The position numbers and the translations under genes were made by a program. Positions 1 through 8,605 of a stretch of DNA of 64,000 nucleotides are shown piece after piece. This DNA is from Kribbella kalugense (GTDB taxonomy: Bacteria > Actinomycetota > Actinomycetes > Propionibacteriales > Kribbellaceae): the NCBI RefSeq assembly GCF_004365875.1, contig NZ_SODF01000001.1, positions 806,001 to 870,000 on the forward strand. The letters are read 5' to 3'. The notes beneath the pieces are model-generated. The model saw only the letters and a list, made by a program, of their open reading frames with translations. It was not told the origin of the DNA and did no database searches. Position 1 is the stretch's first letter. Each line of letters begins with the position of its first letter.

Positions 1-504
1 CCTCGCGACGGCCGGACCATGGGCGAGATCGTGATGCGCGGCAACAATGTGATGGCGGGCTATTTCGATGACACCGACGCCACCGAGAAGGCGTTCCGCG
101 GCGGGTGGCTGCACTCCGGCGACCTCGGCGTACAGCACTCGGACGGTTACGTCGAACTGCGGGACCGCGCGAAGGACATCGTCATCTCGGGCGGCGAGAA
201 CATCTCGACCGTCGAGATCGAGCATGCCCTCGAGGCGCACGACTCGGTGCTCGAGGTGGCCGTCATCGGCATTCCGGACGACAAGTGGGGCGAGCGGCCG
301 AAGGCCTTCGTGGTCCGGCAGCCCGGATCCACGGTCGACGAGGCGGAGCTGATCGCTCACCTGCGGGCCCACATCGCCAAGTACAAGGTGCCGAAGGCGG
401 TCGAGTTCGTCGAACAGCTTCCGCGCACCTCCACGGGAAAGATCCAGAAGTTCGAGCTCCGCGAAAAGGAATGGGTCGGCCACGTGAGCCGGATCCAGGG
501 ATGA
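1..504 (+). CDS. Acyl-CoA synthetase / AMP-dependent ligase, C-terminal part (5' end outside window)
   Basis: The reading frame is open from the first base, so only the last ~167 residues are present and the true start lies upstream. What remains is the C-terminal end of an ANL-superfamily ligase, which activates a carboxylic acid with ATP and transfers it to CoA. Visible motifs are GWLHSGDLG, the hinge region DRAKDIVISGGENIS, and near the end PRTSTGKIQKFELR, whose lysine is the conserved catalytic lysine of adenylation enzymes. The stop overlaps the start of the next gene (ATGA), so it is probably cotranscribed and translationally coupled with the acyl-CoA dehydrogenase. Together they suggest fatty or organic acid degradation. 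The substrate cannot be read from this fragment. Confidence 0.93.
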   Translation, partial: PRDGRTMGEIVMRGNNVMAGYFDDTDATEKAFRGGWLHSGDLGVQHSDGYVELRDRAKDIVISGGENISTVEIEHALEAHDSVLEVAVIGIPDDKWGERPKAFVVRQPGSTVDEAELIAHLRAHIAKYKVPKAVEFVEQLPRTSTGKIQKFELREKEWVGHVSRIQG

Positions 505-1733
505 GCGACACCATGCTTGCTGACGAGACCTACGACGAGACCACCCTGACCACCACTGACATCGGCAAGTCGCTGGGCACCGACTACTTCGGGTTGCGCG
601 ACGAGCTGACCGACGCCGAGCAGGTGTACCTGGATCGCACCAGAGAGTTCGTGGACACCGAGGTACTCCCGGTCATCAACGGCTACTGGGAACGGGCCGA
701 GTTCCCGTGGGCGCTGGTGAAGAAGATGGGTGCCCTCGGCATCGTCGGCGACGGCATCGTCGGCTACGGCTGCCCACCGATGAGCTCGGTCGCGGCGGGA
801 CTGATCAACATGGAGCTCAACCGTGGCGACGGCAGCCTCGGAACCTTCCAGGCCGTCCAGGCCGGGCTGGCCATGCGGTCCATCTGGATGCTCGGCTCCG
901 AGGAGCAGAAGCAACGCTGGCTGCCGGCCATGGCGACCTTGGACAAGCTGGGCGCCTTCGCTCTGACCGAGCCGGAGCACGGCTCGGACGCCGTCGCCCT
1001 GGAGACGGCGGCCACGCGTGACGGCGAGGGCTACCGGCTGAACGGGAAGAAGCGCTGGATCGGCAACGGCACCATCGCCGACGTCATCGTCGTCTGGGCC
1101 CGCGACACCCTCGACGGCAAGGTCAAAGGCTTCCTCGTCGAGAAGGACGCACCCGGGTACGACGCCAGGCTGATCGAAGGCAAGGGCTCGGTCCGAGCCG
1201 TGTGGCAGGCCGACCTCACCCTCACCGACGTCTTTGTTCCCGACGCGAACGTGCTCCCCGGAGCACGCACCTTCAAGGACGCCGCGCGCGTGCTCGCCTC
1301 GACCCGGATCGCGGTCGCTTGGGGCGCCCTGGGTCACGCGGTGGCGGCGTACGAGGCCGCGCTGAGCTACACCCGGCGACGCCGCCAGTTCGGCAAGCCA
1401 CTGGTCAGCTTCCAGATGGTGCAGGACCAACTGGTCAAGATGCTCGCCGAGGTCACGGCCATGCAGCTCTACTGCCTGCGGGTGAGCCGTCTCGAGGAGC
1501 AGGGAAAGCTCACCGACACGATCGCCGCCCTGGCGAAGATGAACAACACGCTCAAGGCTCGGCAGGTCATCGCCGAGGCGAGGGATCTGCTCGGCGGAAA
1601 CGGCATCCTGCTCGACTACCACGTCATCCGGCACATGACCGACATCGAGTCGATCTACACCTACGAGGGCACCGAGCACATCCAGACACTGATCGTCGGG
1701 CGCGACATCACCGGTGTCAGCGCCATTTCGTGA
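501..1733 (+). CDS. Acyl-CoA dehydrogenase, glutaryl-CoA dehydrogenase-like
   Basis: A 410-residue FAD-dependent acyl-CoA dehydrogenase, normal length for the family. The start ATG at 501 overlaps the stop of the preceding ligase. The flavin/substrate-contact motif LTEPEHGSDA lies near residue 155. The C-terminal YTYEGTEHIQTLIVGRDITG closely matches glutaryl-CoA dehydrogenases, with the glutamate of YEGT (about residue 389) as the expected catalytic base. It should oxidise an acyl-CoA to the enoyl-CoA; glutaryl-CoA or a related substrate is inferred only from that end motif. An open frame continues upstream of 501 but runs through the preceding gene, and 501 is the natural start. Confidence 0.93.
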   Translation: MSDTMLADETYDETTLTTTDIGKSLGTDYFGLRDELTDAEQVYLDRTREFVDTEVLPVINGYWERAEFPWALVKKMGALGIVGDGIVGYGCPPMSSVAAGLINMELNRGDGSLGTFQAVQAGLAMRSIWMLGSEEQKQRWLPAMATLDKLGAFALTEPEHGSDAVALETAATRDGEGYRLNGKKRWIGNGTIADVIVVWARDTLDGKVKGFLVEKDAPGYDARLIEGKGSVRAVWQADLTLTDVFVPDANVLPGARTFKDAARVLASTRIAVAWGALGHAVAAYEAALSYTRRRRQFGKPLVSFQMVQDQLVKMLAEVTAMQLYCLRVSRLEEQGKLTDTIAALAKMNNTLKARQVIAEARDLLGGNGILLDYHVIRHMTDIESIYTYEGTEHIQTLIVGRDITGVSAIS

Positions 1734-1765
1734 AGGCATGTAGTCCGCAAAGCTAGACTGGCGCC

Positions 1766-2158
1766 ATGACGGACCAGGAGATGCCGCATCTCATGCTCGG
1801 CCGGATCATCCGGGCGCAGCGTGAGCTTGCGGCACTTCCTATGCGCGAGCTGGCAGCAGCGGTCGGCATCTCGAACCCTTACCTGTCGCAGATCGAACGC
1901 GGCCTGCGGGCGCCGTCGGACGCGGTGCTGAACGCGATCGCCGACTCTCTGGAGACCTCCGTGCAGCGGCTCTACGCCGACGCCGGGTTCGTTGAGCCAC
2001 TCTCCGAGGACCAGGCCGAGCCGGCAGCTCTCCCCGCGCAGATCGAGGCCGCCAACGAGCTCACTGCGACCCAGCGCCGGGCGTTGCTCGAGGTCTACCG
2101 CGGGTTCGTTGACGCCAACGCCGTCCGCCGGGCGCGCACGACCCGCGCCAAGCCGTAG
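1766..2158 (+). CDS. XRE-family helix-turn-helix regulator
   Basis: A 130-residue protein with an N-terminal Cro/C1-type HTH at about residues 10-65 (MRELAAAVGISNPYLSQIERG, then APSDAVLNAIADSLE). A charged helical tail contains LTATQRRALLEVYRGFV. It follows the dehydrogenase after 32 bases and converges on the PHA-synthase-like gene, with only 8 bases between the stops. Its position between fatty-acyl genes and a synthase/phasin pair suggests that it regulates acyl-CoA or polyhydroxyalkanoate metabolism. That role is inference; the DNA target may be the GTTAGCA repeats in front of the phasin gene. Confidence 0.88.
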   Translation: MTDQEMPHLMLGRIIRAQRELAALPMRELAAAVGISNPYLSQIERGLRAPSDAVLNAIADSLETSVQRLYADAGFVEPLSEDQAEPAALPAQIEAANELTATQRRALLEVYRGFVDANAVRRARTTRAKP

Positions 2159-2166
2159 CTATCGGC

Positions 2167-3324
2167 CTACGACCGCGCGGCGAGCGCGGCGAAGATGGGC
2201 TGCCAGTGGTCGCGGAGCGCTTGGCGGCCCATGAAGAGGCCGAGGTGCCCGCCGGTGGTCTGGCGCCGGTGGATGTCGGTCGGCCTGGTGCCGATGTGGT
2301 CGGCGAGTGCGAAGACCTGCGGGGGCGGCGTGATGCGGTCGGTCTTGCCTGTCAGCAGGTAGACGGGGCACGCGATGCGGGCCAGCTCGACCGTGTGCCC
2401 TGCGACCTGAAGGCTGCCCGCGACCAGCTCGTTGTCCTGGAAGAGCCGCTCGACGATCCACAGGTAGAAGGCTCCCGGGATGGGCTGCGTGTGCCGGAAC
2501 CAGTTCTCGAAGGTCCGGTAGCGGTTGACGTGGGCAGGTTCGCCGATATGGGCGAGCAACTGCAGCTGGCGGTCGAGCTCGTTGGCCGGCTGCATCGCGA
2601 CGAAGCCGGCCAGCAGGAACCTGCCAGGAAGGACGCCGCCGTTGGCCCCGACGACGGCCCGGTAGAAGGCCAGGTCGCGCCGCGGCGACAACACCTGCAT
2701 CCAGTCGTGGATCAACGGCTCGCCGGCGTGGAAGTCGACGGGTGCGCCGGCGATGGTCAGAGTCTCGACCGTCTCCGGGTGCAGTGCGGCGTAGATGACG
2801 GCAAGCCAGCCGCCCTGGCAGTCACCGGCCAGATGGACCCGGCCACCCGCCAGCGCGATGGCCTCGTCGACGACCGCGACGTAGTCCTCGATCGAGGCGT
2901 CCTTCGTCTCGGCGGTGGCCCCGATCCAGTCCATTGACAGCACCCGGGTGAGCCCGGAGTCGAGAGCCGTCCTGACCTGGCTCTGGAGCGGGTCGTAGTC
3001 GACGATGCACGAGTCGTGACCCGCCTGGGGAGGCAGCAGGAGAAGGGGGATCGCGGCCTCGGAGCCGGCCGTCGAGAAGTCGCGCAGCCGGGCGATCGGC
3101 CACGCGGCGACGACGTTGTTCTCAGTGGCCCAGCGCGGCGGCTCGCGGTCCGCGATGGTCGTCGCCCAGGAGACAAGGTCGAGACCCACGCGGAGAGGCG
3201 TGCTGTGACGGGACACGATGTCGGCGAAGTAATCGCTCGCGCCGCGCACGAGCGTTTCGAAGTGGCCGAACGTCTCGTCGACCGTCGCGCTGACGATGGC
3301 TGCATGGGGGTGCGAGGTGGCCAT
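2167..3324 (-). CDS. Alpha/beta hydrolase related to class III poly(3-hydroxyalkanoate) synthase
   Basis: 385 residues from the ATG at 3324, which has GAGGAC just upstream; a longer open frame reaches 3534 but lacks a ribosome site. The nucleophile elbow reads LAGDCQGGW, with cysteine (about residue 168) in place of the usual serine. This fits the G-x-C-x-G-G lipase-like box of PHA synthases. Candidate triad partners are the Asp in LTGKTDRITPP (about 328) and the His in TTGGHLGLFMG (about 360). The length suits class III PhaC (about 360 residues) rather than class I (about 590). The gene upstream encodes a phasin-like protein, which supports polyester granule metabolism. A DUF3141-type hydrolase is the main alternative. 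No PhaE/PhaR subunit is visible nearby. Confidence 0.75.
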   Translation of the reverse strand: MATSHPHAAIVSATVDETFGHFETLVRGASDYFADIVSRHSTPLRVGLDLVSWATTIADREPPRWATENNVVAAWPIARLRDFSTAGSEAAIPLLLLPPQAGHDSCIVDYDPLQSQVRTALDSGLTRVLSMDWIGATAETKDASIEDYVAVVDEAIALAGGRVHLAGDCQGGWLAVIYAALHPETVETLTIAGAPVDFHAGEPLIHDWMQVLSPRRDLAFYRAVVGANGGVLPGRFLLAGFVAMQPANELDRQLQLLAHIGEPAHVNRYRTFENWFRHTQPIPGAFYLWIVERLFQDNELVAGSLQVAGHTVELARIACPVYLLTGKTDRITPPPQVFALADHIGTRPTDIHRRQTTGGHLGLFMGRQALRDHWQPIFAALAARS

Positions 3325-3388
3325 GGGCGGGTCCTCACTGGTGATCGGGCGGGAATCGGTTCCGGTCGAGGGTTCCTCCGGCAACCGA

Positions 3389-3419
3389 ACGCTCGCCCTC
3401 GATTCCGGAGGACGAGCGT
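3389..3419. terminator. Hairpin between phasin and synthase genes
   Basis: Twelve-base arms (3389-3400 and 3408-3419) pair with one mismatch around a 7-base loop. It lies 25 bases after the phasin stop and 65 bases before the synthase start on the minus strand. It could terminate or attenuate transcription, so that phasin is made in excess over synthase. There is no T-run, so Rho-independent termination is uncertain. Confidence 0.45.
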
Positions 3420-3443
3420 GTGCGGCACCTCTGGTACGTGCTG

Positions 3444-3743
3444 TCAGTTCAGCAGGTCGCGCGCGGCCTGGCTGTAGGAGGCGCTCAGGTCGGTCACGAA
3501 CTTGGCATGGGTGGTGGCCACGGCCGACACCCACTCCAGCTGGCTGGCCGACGCGACCTTCGTCTCGAAGTCCACCAGGCTCTGCAGGCCCTTCTCATAG
3601 GCATCGAGGGCGACGATGCCCGCACTCTTGGAGGACTCGATCAACCGCTCGTTGAGGTCGCGGATCCGCTCGGACGCTTCCTCCATCGACGGAAGGTCGG
3701 CGAAGTTCGGTGTGCTGCTCGTGCTCTCGGTGCTGGTGGCCAT
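3444..3743 (-). CDS. Phasin-like granule-associated protein
   Basis: A 99-residue, mostly helical acidic protein with no cysteine. The stretch from ERIRDLNERLIESSK to ATTHAKFVTDLSASYSQAA has the amphipathic heptad pattern and phasin-typical segments (ALDAYEKGLQSLVDFE, VATTHAKFV). Phasins coat PHA inclusions in the cytoplasm. It is transcribed towards the PHA-synthase-like gene, about 120 bases downstream on the same strand. The promoter region carries tandem GTTAGCA/TGCTAAC half-sites. It is short and has no distinct C-terminal domain. The assignment rests on composition, pattern and context rather than an invariant motif. Confidence 0.68.
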   Translation of the reverse strand: MATSTESTSSTPNFADLPSMEEASERIRDLNERLIESSKSAGIVALDAYEKGLQSLVDFETKVASASQLEWVSAVATTHAKFVTDLSASYSQAARDLLN

Positions 3744-3774
3744 GAGATCCCTTTGCTGGTCGTCGGGTGGTGTT

Positions 3775-3801
3775 TGCTACGTTAGCACGGCAATTGCTAA
3801 C
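3775..3801. promoter_or_regulatory. Tandem palindromic operator candidate upstream of phasin gene
   Basis: Three half-sites overlap: TGCTA (3775-3779), GTTAGCA (3781-3787) and TGCTAAC (3795-3801). The first pair forms the palindrome TGCTA-CGT-TAGCA; the second pair forms GTTAGCA-N7-TGCTAAC. It lies 32-58 bases before the phasin start, where a repressor site would be expected. The nearby XRE regulator is a plausible ligand (inference). Confidence 0.5.
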
Positions 3802-3972
3802 ACCGCTAATCCGCCTGCTCGGCTCTGCATCCCGGAGAGACGGTGATTTGTGCGGCGGGCACAGTGGCCGGCTCGAAGTTCGGGTCGGCGGGCCAGGAAT
3901 CGGGAGGGGCTCACAGGCGAACCTTTAGGTACCAGCCGGAACCCAGCCCCGGCCCACCGAAAGGAAAGTCCG

Positions 3973-4062
3973 ATGCTTGCTTACCTGATCCCGGTCCTGT
4001 CCACCATCGCCCTCAGCGTCCCGATGATCGGCCTGCGCCTGCTGGCCAAGCAGCACGGCTGA
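3973..4062 (+). CDS. Small membrane protein (29 residues)
   Basis: ATG at 3973 is preceded by a strong ribosome site (AAAGGAAAG, 5-6 bases upstream). The frame encodes one hydrophobic segment (LAYLIPVLSTIALSVPMIGL) followed by a short basic tail, RLLAKQHG. A single membrane helix of this kind is typical of real small proteins. It lies 27 bases before the short PucR-type gene on the same strand and could be cotranscribed with it. I do not recognise a family. A leader peptide for the downstream gene is an alternative. Confidence 0.5.
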   Translation: MLAYLIPVLSTIALSVPMIGLRLLAKQHG

Positions 4063-4089
4063 CGTCACCAGCACTGTGGCGAGGCTCCG

Positions 4090-4764
4090 ATGACACCCGC
4101 ACCGGTCGCTGTGAACGGCAGCCTTCGCCGTCTCGCCGACGCCTTACCGGAAGGACGACGCTTCCTGGTCGTCGCGGCCGAGGAAACGTCCGGTCTCCAC
4201 CGGATCGAAGAGCAGTTGCAGACCATGGCGATCCCGTCCGCCTGGCAGCCGTTGCCAGGGCTGTACGTCGGCGTCGTCGCGATCCGCCCGGACAGCGTCG
4301 ACCGGGTGATCGGCCTACTGAACAGAACTACCGTCGGCCGGATCGGCGTGAGTCCGCCCTACCCCGACGCCGACCAGCTCGATCTGGGCCTGAAGCTGGC
4401 CCGGATCGCCTTGGCAGCCGCGACCGTGGCAGAGCCGGTCAAGCTCTTCGACCGCGCACCACTGAACATGGTCGCTCTCGCCGATGTCGAGGTCGCGCGA
4501 GCCGTCGTACACCTGGTCTTTGGCAATCTCGATGACCTGGCCGCCGACGATCGGGACATCCTGCTGGCCACGCTGGCTGCCTGGTCGACCCATGACGGCT
4601 CGGCCGGCGAAACCGCCGCCGCGCTGTACTGCCACCCGAACACCGTGCGCTACCGCCTCCACCGGGTGGAAGAGCGCACCGGTCGTTCACTGACCAACCC
4701 GCGCGATGTCGCCGAACTCGTCTTCGCGTTGCAGGCCCGCGCGTTGCTCGGCCTGGACTCCTAG
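4090..4764 (+). CDS. PucR-type C-terminal HTH regulator, shortened
   Basis: 224 residues ending in a PucR-family C-terminal helix-turn-helix (AAALYCHPNTVRYRLHRVEERTG). It aligns with the second half of the 405-residue paralogue at 7388-8605: GVSPPYP, VKLFDRAPL/VTLFDSSPL and the HPNTVR motif are shared. The roughly 190-residue N-terminal sensor domain of that paralogue is missing. The ATG at 4090 has GAGG just upstream. The gene converges on the LuxR ATPase gene, and both end in the self-complementary CTAG at 4761-4764. Whether it still works as a regulator without its sensor half is unknown. Confidence 0.82.
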   Translation: MTPAPVAVNGSLRRLADALPEGRRFLVVAAEETSGLHRIEEQLQTMAIPSAWQPLPGLYVGVVAIRPDSVDRVIGLLNRTTVGRIGVSPPYPDADQLDLGLKLARIALAAATVAEPVKLFDRAPLNMVALADVEVARAVVHLVFGNLDDLAADDRDILLATLAAWSTHDGSAGETAAALYCHPNTVRYRLHRVEERTGRSLTNPRDVAELVFALQARALLGLDS

Positions 4765-7265
4765 TCTTGCGGGATCGCGTCCAGCGCGGCGCGTAAGCCG
4801 GCGCGGGCGGCGATGCCGAGCTTCGGGTACAGCCGGTGCAGGTGGGAAGCCACCGTGCGGTGGGACAGAACCAGTCGCGCCGCGATCTCCTTGTTGGTGA
4901 GTCCGGTCGCCGCGAGCTCGGCGATCTGCTGCTCCTGTGTGGTCAGCACGCCGGCCGCGGCCGGGCGGGGACCGCTGGCAACTCCGGCCGCGCGGAGTTC
5001 CTCGCGGGCTCGGCGCGCGTACTCTTCGGCGCCGATCCGGTCGAAGGTCTCCAGGGCCGCTCGGAGCTGAGCTCGGGCGCGGGCGGTGTCATGAGTTCGA
5101 CGCAGCCACTGCCCATGGGCGAACTGGACCCGCGCGCGATCAAACGGCCACCGGTCGGCGTCAGGCACCGAGAGGGCTGCCTCGAACAGCGCGCCGGCCG
5201 CGTCGGCTGTCTCGCTTGTGCCGTGCGGGGCGATCAGGGCTGCCGCACCGGTGACCATCAGGTCGATCCGGGGACTGATGCGGTGGAGACCGGTCTGGTG
5301 CGCTGCGGCTACGTACGCGCGGGCGCGCTCGAGCTCACCGGATCGAATGGCGGCTTCGACCTGGTCGAAGACCATCCAGCGGCCCGGGATGCCGGTACTC
5401 GGTGCGATCTCCGTCAGGGCCTCGCTTCGCCTGCGCAATGCCTGGATCTGGCCGACCCAGAACTGGTAGCCGAAGGTTGTCGCGAGGTCCAGGGCTTCCT
5501 GTGCCAACCGGTCGGCCTCGTCCCACCGCCCGTGGACGTATGAGTCCTGGCTGAGCAGCATCAGGCCGGGCACAACCATCGCGATCGCCCCGTCGACTCG
5601 TTCCCGATCGATCATCCGTCTGATCAGGTAGCGGTAGTCGGACAGGAGATCCATCGCCGTCGCGGCGAATGCCAGCGGTATGAGTCGCCAGGGCTCGGCG
5701 TCGGCCGGCAGGTTCGTGAAGGCTTGCGCGAGTCCTGCCCGGATCGCGTCGGCTTTGCGGCACGGGTCGACGTACGCCTCGTAGCAGAGGCGGAACGGTA
5801 CGACGTCCTCCGGCTCGAATCGAGCCATTGCCTTGTTGAGCAGCTCCCAGGGCTCTGGCCGGGAAGAGCTGAGGCTGACGAACAGCAGTGCGGACAGCAT
5901 CGGGTCCAGCAGTCCGTCGGTGTCCTCGAGAACGTCGAGAGCCTGGGCCAGCAGTCGGTGGGCGGCCTCGAGGTCGCCGTCCTGGTAGGTGAGCAGTTGG
6001 GCGGTGGTGACCAACGTCATCGCGTCCGGTGTGGCGTCGGCGAGCAGATGGGGTACGTCGTCGAGTTGACCGGTGATCGTTGCGAGCCAGGCGGCTGCGG
6101 CTAGCCTCCGGGACCGGTCGGCCGCGCGCGGGCTGAGCTCAGCAGCCCGAACCAGCGCCGCGGGGGAGCGGCCGGGCATCGCAGCGTCCTCCAACGCGAG
6201 GGCCACGGTTTCGTCTGGTCCGTCGATGGCACCGGCCTGATGCCAGGCTTGACGCACAGGAGAGTCGGCCATCACCGCGGCCAGAGTCTGGTGGGCGTTG
6301 CGGCGTACATCGGGCGGTGCTTCGTGAACGATTGCCAGCCTGGTCAGCGGATGCTGGATCCGGATGCGCCCGTCCGCATCGACCCGAACGAGCTCCGCGT
6401 CCAGTGCCGGTGCGGATCCCCTAATGCCAGCAGGTTCCAGTGCGAGTTGCACGAGGAGCTCTCTGGTTGCTGAGGGCAACGTTTGGAGGTCAGGTGCGAA
6501 GGTTCGCAGTAATCGATCGGACAGCGGCAGGAACTCGGGCAACAACTCACGCCCGGAGCGCTGCCGACCGTCGAGCAAGGTGGGAAGTTCCTGCAGCGCG
6601 AGCGGGTTCCCGGCGGCTTCGTCGAGCATTCGCCTCCGTACCGCGGGCGCCAGGGCGGGCCAATGACTATCCAGCAGGGTCTCGGCCGCCGCCGCATCGA
6701 GTGGTCCGACGAGGAGTTCTGGCAGTCGCAGACCGCTTGCACCGAACCTTGCGGCTGAAAGGAGTGCGATCGGGTCGCTGCCGAACCTGCGGGCCGCGAA
6801 GCCCAGCACGCTGGCGCTGGCTGGGTCGATCAAACCGAGGTCGTCCACGATCATCAGGAGTGGTTGTTCGGCGGCCGCGTCGGTCAGCAAGGCGAGCACC
6901 GCGGTGAGAGTGGGCGGATCCGGCTCAAGGTTGGGCGAGAGGTCGAGGATGCGCCTGCACTGGTCGCCGCCGACGCGATCCACCCGATCACGCAACGGGT
7001 AGAGGAGTTGATGCAACACACCGAAGTTGAGCCCCGCCTCGAACTCGGCGCCGGATGCACGGAGCAACCGCATTCCACGATCGGTCGCCCGGTCAGCAGC
7101 AGCAGAGAGCAACGCCGTCTTCCCGACGCCCGGATCGCCGCGAAGTAGCAGGGCAGGCGAGGCCGAGGTATGCCGACCGAGCAGTGAGTCGATCGACTCG
7201 AGCTCGGCGGTTCGCCCGACGAGGTCTGACCGCAAGTCGTCCAACCCTTCGCAACTGATCGCCAC
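4761..7265 (-). CDS. Large ATP-binding LuxR-family (LAL) transcriptional regulator
   Basis: 834 residues from a GTG start. The N-terminal ATPase region has Walker A GDPGVGKT near residue 45 and a Walker B-like LLMIVDDLGLID. A long helical TPR-like middle follows. The last ~65 residues are a LuxR/GerE HTH (TGLTNKEIAARLVLSHRTVASHLHRLYPKLGI). Length and order fit STAND-type LAL activators of the MalT kind, which switch on genes after ligand- and ATP-dependent oligomerisation. It shares its stop site with the convergent PucR-type gene. The target genes and ligand are unknown. Confidence 0.93.
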   Translation of the reverse strand: MAISCEGLDDLRSDLVGRTAELESIDSLLGRHTSASPALLLRGDPGVGKTALLSAAADRATDRGMRLLRASGAEFEAGLNFGVLHQLLYPLRDRVDRVGGDQCRRILDLSPNLEPDPPTLTAVLALLTDAAAEQPLLMIVDDLGLIDPASASVLGFAARRFGSDPIALLSAARFGASGLRLPELLVGPLDAAAAETLLDSHWPALAPAVRRRMLDEAAGNPLALQELPTLLDGRQRSGRELLPEFLPLSDRLLRTFAPDLQTLPSATRELLVQLALEPAGIRGSAPALDAELVRVDADGRIRIQHPLTRLAIVHEAPPDVRRNAHQTLAAVMADSPVRQAWHQAGAIDGPDETVALALEDAAMPGRSPAALVRAAELSPRAADRSRRLAAAAWLATITGQLDDVPHLLADATPDAMTLVTTAQLLTYQDGDLEAAHRLLAQALDVLEDTDGLLDPMLSALLFVSLSSSRPEPWELLNKAMARFEPEDVVPFRLCYEAYVDPCRKADAIRAGLAQAFTNLPADAEPWRLIPLAFAATAMDLLSDYRYLIRRMIDRERVDGAIAMVVPGLMLLSQDSYVHGRWDEADRLAQEALDLATTFGYQFWVGQIQALRRRSEALTEIAPSTGIPGRWMVFDQVEAAIRSGELERARAYVAAAHQTGLHRISPRIDLMVTGAAALIAPHGTSETADAAGALFEAALSVPDADRWPFDRARVQFAHGQWLRRTHDTARARAQLRAALETFDRIGAEEYARRAREELRAAGVASGPRPAAAGVLTTQEQQIAELAATGLTNKEIAARLVLSHRTVASHLHRLYPKLGIAARAGLRAALDAIPQD

Positions 7266-7387
7266 CTGATCTCAGGATCCAAGCGGCCGCAGCAGCTGTC
7301 GATGTGTGTGCTCACAAGGTTCGGAGCCGTTGCGAGTGGCAGACCACAACCAGGACCACACCGCGGGCGACGCTCTACGATCGGCAG

Positions 7388-8605
7388 ATGCACACGGACG
7401 ACGATGCCGAGCGCGATGGCCGGATCGCGCAGCTGGCCATGGCGCTGCTGGGCCGTCTCGATCCGTTGGCCCGGACGATGGCGGAGTGGATCGAGAAGGC
7501 TGTCCCGGGGTACGTCGACAGCGGGCTCGTCCCGTACGCCGAGCTGCACGAGGACTGCAGTGCGCAGTTGCTGTCGATCCTGCCGGCGCTGGCCGGGTCC
7601 GAAACCGCCGACGTGGCCTACGCGAGGGCGAGCGGCCGCCATCGGGCCGGCGCGGGCGTCCCGCTGGTCAAGGTGACGGATGCCTATCGGGTCGGCGGCA
7701 GGTTCATCTGGGAGACACTCGTCGCGGAAGCAGAGGCTCTGGGTGCTGGCGTGCTCGGCAGCGACGCGCTGGTGCGGGCCGCGTCGAGGATCTGGCTGAT
7801 CCTCGACGACTTCACCGACGCGATGGCCAGTGCGTACCGCGACGCGGTCGCCGAGCAGATCGTTGCCCAGGAGCACGAACGTTCCGCGCTGGTCGCCGCG
7901 CTGCTCGAGGGTCGGATCACCGAGAACGAGACGCTGTGGGAAGCAGCCGAGATTCTGCGGATCTCCTGGCGGGGACCGTTCGCGGTGGTCGCGGCGGAGG
8001 TTCCGGAGGTCGGGCGGCAGGCCTTCCCCGAGATGGAGGCGCGGCTGCGCTCGATCGGACTCGCATCGGCCTGGCGGCTGCTGGCGGACCTGCAGGTCGG
8101 GATCGTGGTGCTGCCCGAGAGCGGCCGGCTCGACCAGCTGGTCGCCGTACTCACCAAGCACGCCGAGCATCGCGTCGGTGTCAGTCCGCCGTACCCGGCG
8201 CTGGAAGGGACGCGTGAGGCACTCCGGTTCGCGAAGTTCGCCGTTCTCGGTACGGCGGCCGGTGCGAACGTCACGCTGTTCGACAGCTCGCCGCTCGCCG
8301 TGACCGCCGCCAGTACGCCGGAGGTGATGGCCCGGGTCGTCAGCTCGACGCTCGGTGCTCTCGACGCATCCGCGGATCGCGAGGTGCTGCTGGACACGTT
8401 GGCGGCCTGGCGGGACGCCGGGGGATCGAGCGAGGGCGCCGCGAAGCTGATCTTCGTACACCCCAACACCGTGCGCCAGCGACTGCGCCGGATCGCAGAC
8501 CTGACCGGCTGCACGCTGACCGCGCCGCGTGACATCGCCCGGCTCTGCCTTGCCCTCGAGGCTGTCCGGCAGCAGTCTGCCGAGCTACCGCGGCTCGATC
8601 GCTAA
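7388..8605 (+). CDS. PucR-family transcriptional regulator with RsbRD-like N-terminal domain
   Basis: 405 residues from the ATG at 7388. A helical N-terminal domain (about 1-180) resembles the RsbT co-antagonist N-terminal domain. A GGDEF-like middle follows (FAVVAAEVPEVG to VGVSPPYP), then a PucR C-terminal HTH (AAKLIFVHPNTVRQRLRRIADLTG). The frame stays open back to 7304, but MHTDDDAE is the more natural start. A TACGAT hexamer at 7376-7381 lies 6 bases before the ATG and there is no good ribosome site, so a leaderless transcript is possible. It converges on and overlaps the shortened LuxR gene by 21 bases. Confidence 0.87.
   Translation: MHTDDDAERDGRIAQLAMALLGRLDPLARTMAEWIEKAVPGYVDSGLVPYAELHEDCSAQLLSILPALAGSETADVAYARASGRHRAGAGVPLVKVTDAYRVGGRFIWETLVAEAEALGAGVLGSDALVRAASRIWLILDDFTDAMASAYRDAVAEQIVAQEHERSALVAALLEGRITENETLWEAAEILRISWRGPFAVVAAEVPEVGRQAFPEMEARLRSIGLASAWRLLADLQVGIVVLPESGRLDQLVAVLTKHAEHRVGVSPPYPALEGTREALRFAKFAVLGTAAGANVTLFDSSPLAVTAASTPEVMARVVSSTLGALDASADREVLLDTLAAWRDAGGSSEGAAKLIFVHPNTVRQRLRRIADLTGCTLTAPRDIARLCLALEAVRQQSAELPRLDR

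Noticed and set aside
357..1739. Long minus-strand frame opposite the acyl-CoA dehydrogenase
   Set aside because: Antisense shadow of a clear enzyme gene; composition is typical GC-rich noise and no family motif is present.
3325..3534. 70-residue N-terminal extension of the PHA-synthase-like protein
   Set aside because: No ribosome site at 3534, and it overlaps the phasin 3' end; the ATG at 3324 has GAGGAC and a natural N-terminus.
6884..8461. 525-codon minus-strand frame across the LuxR start and PucR gene
   Set aside because: Overlaps two recognised genes in other frames and shows no domain.
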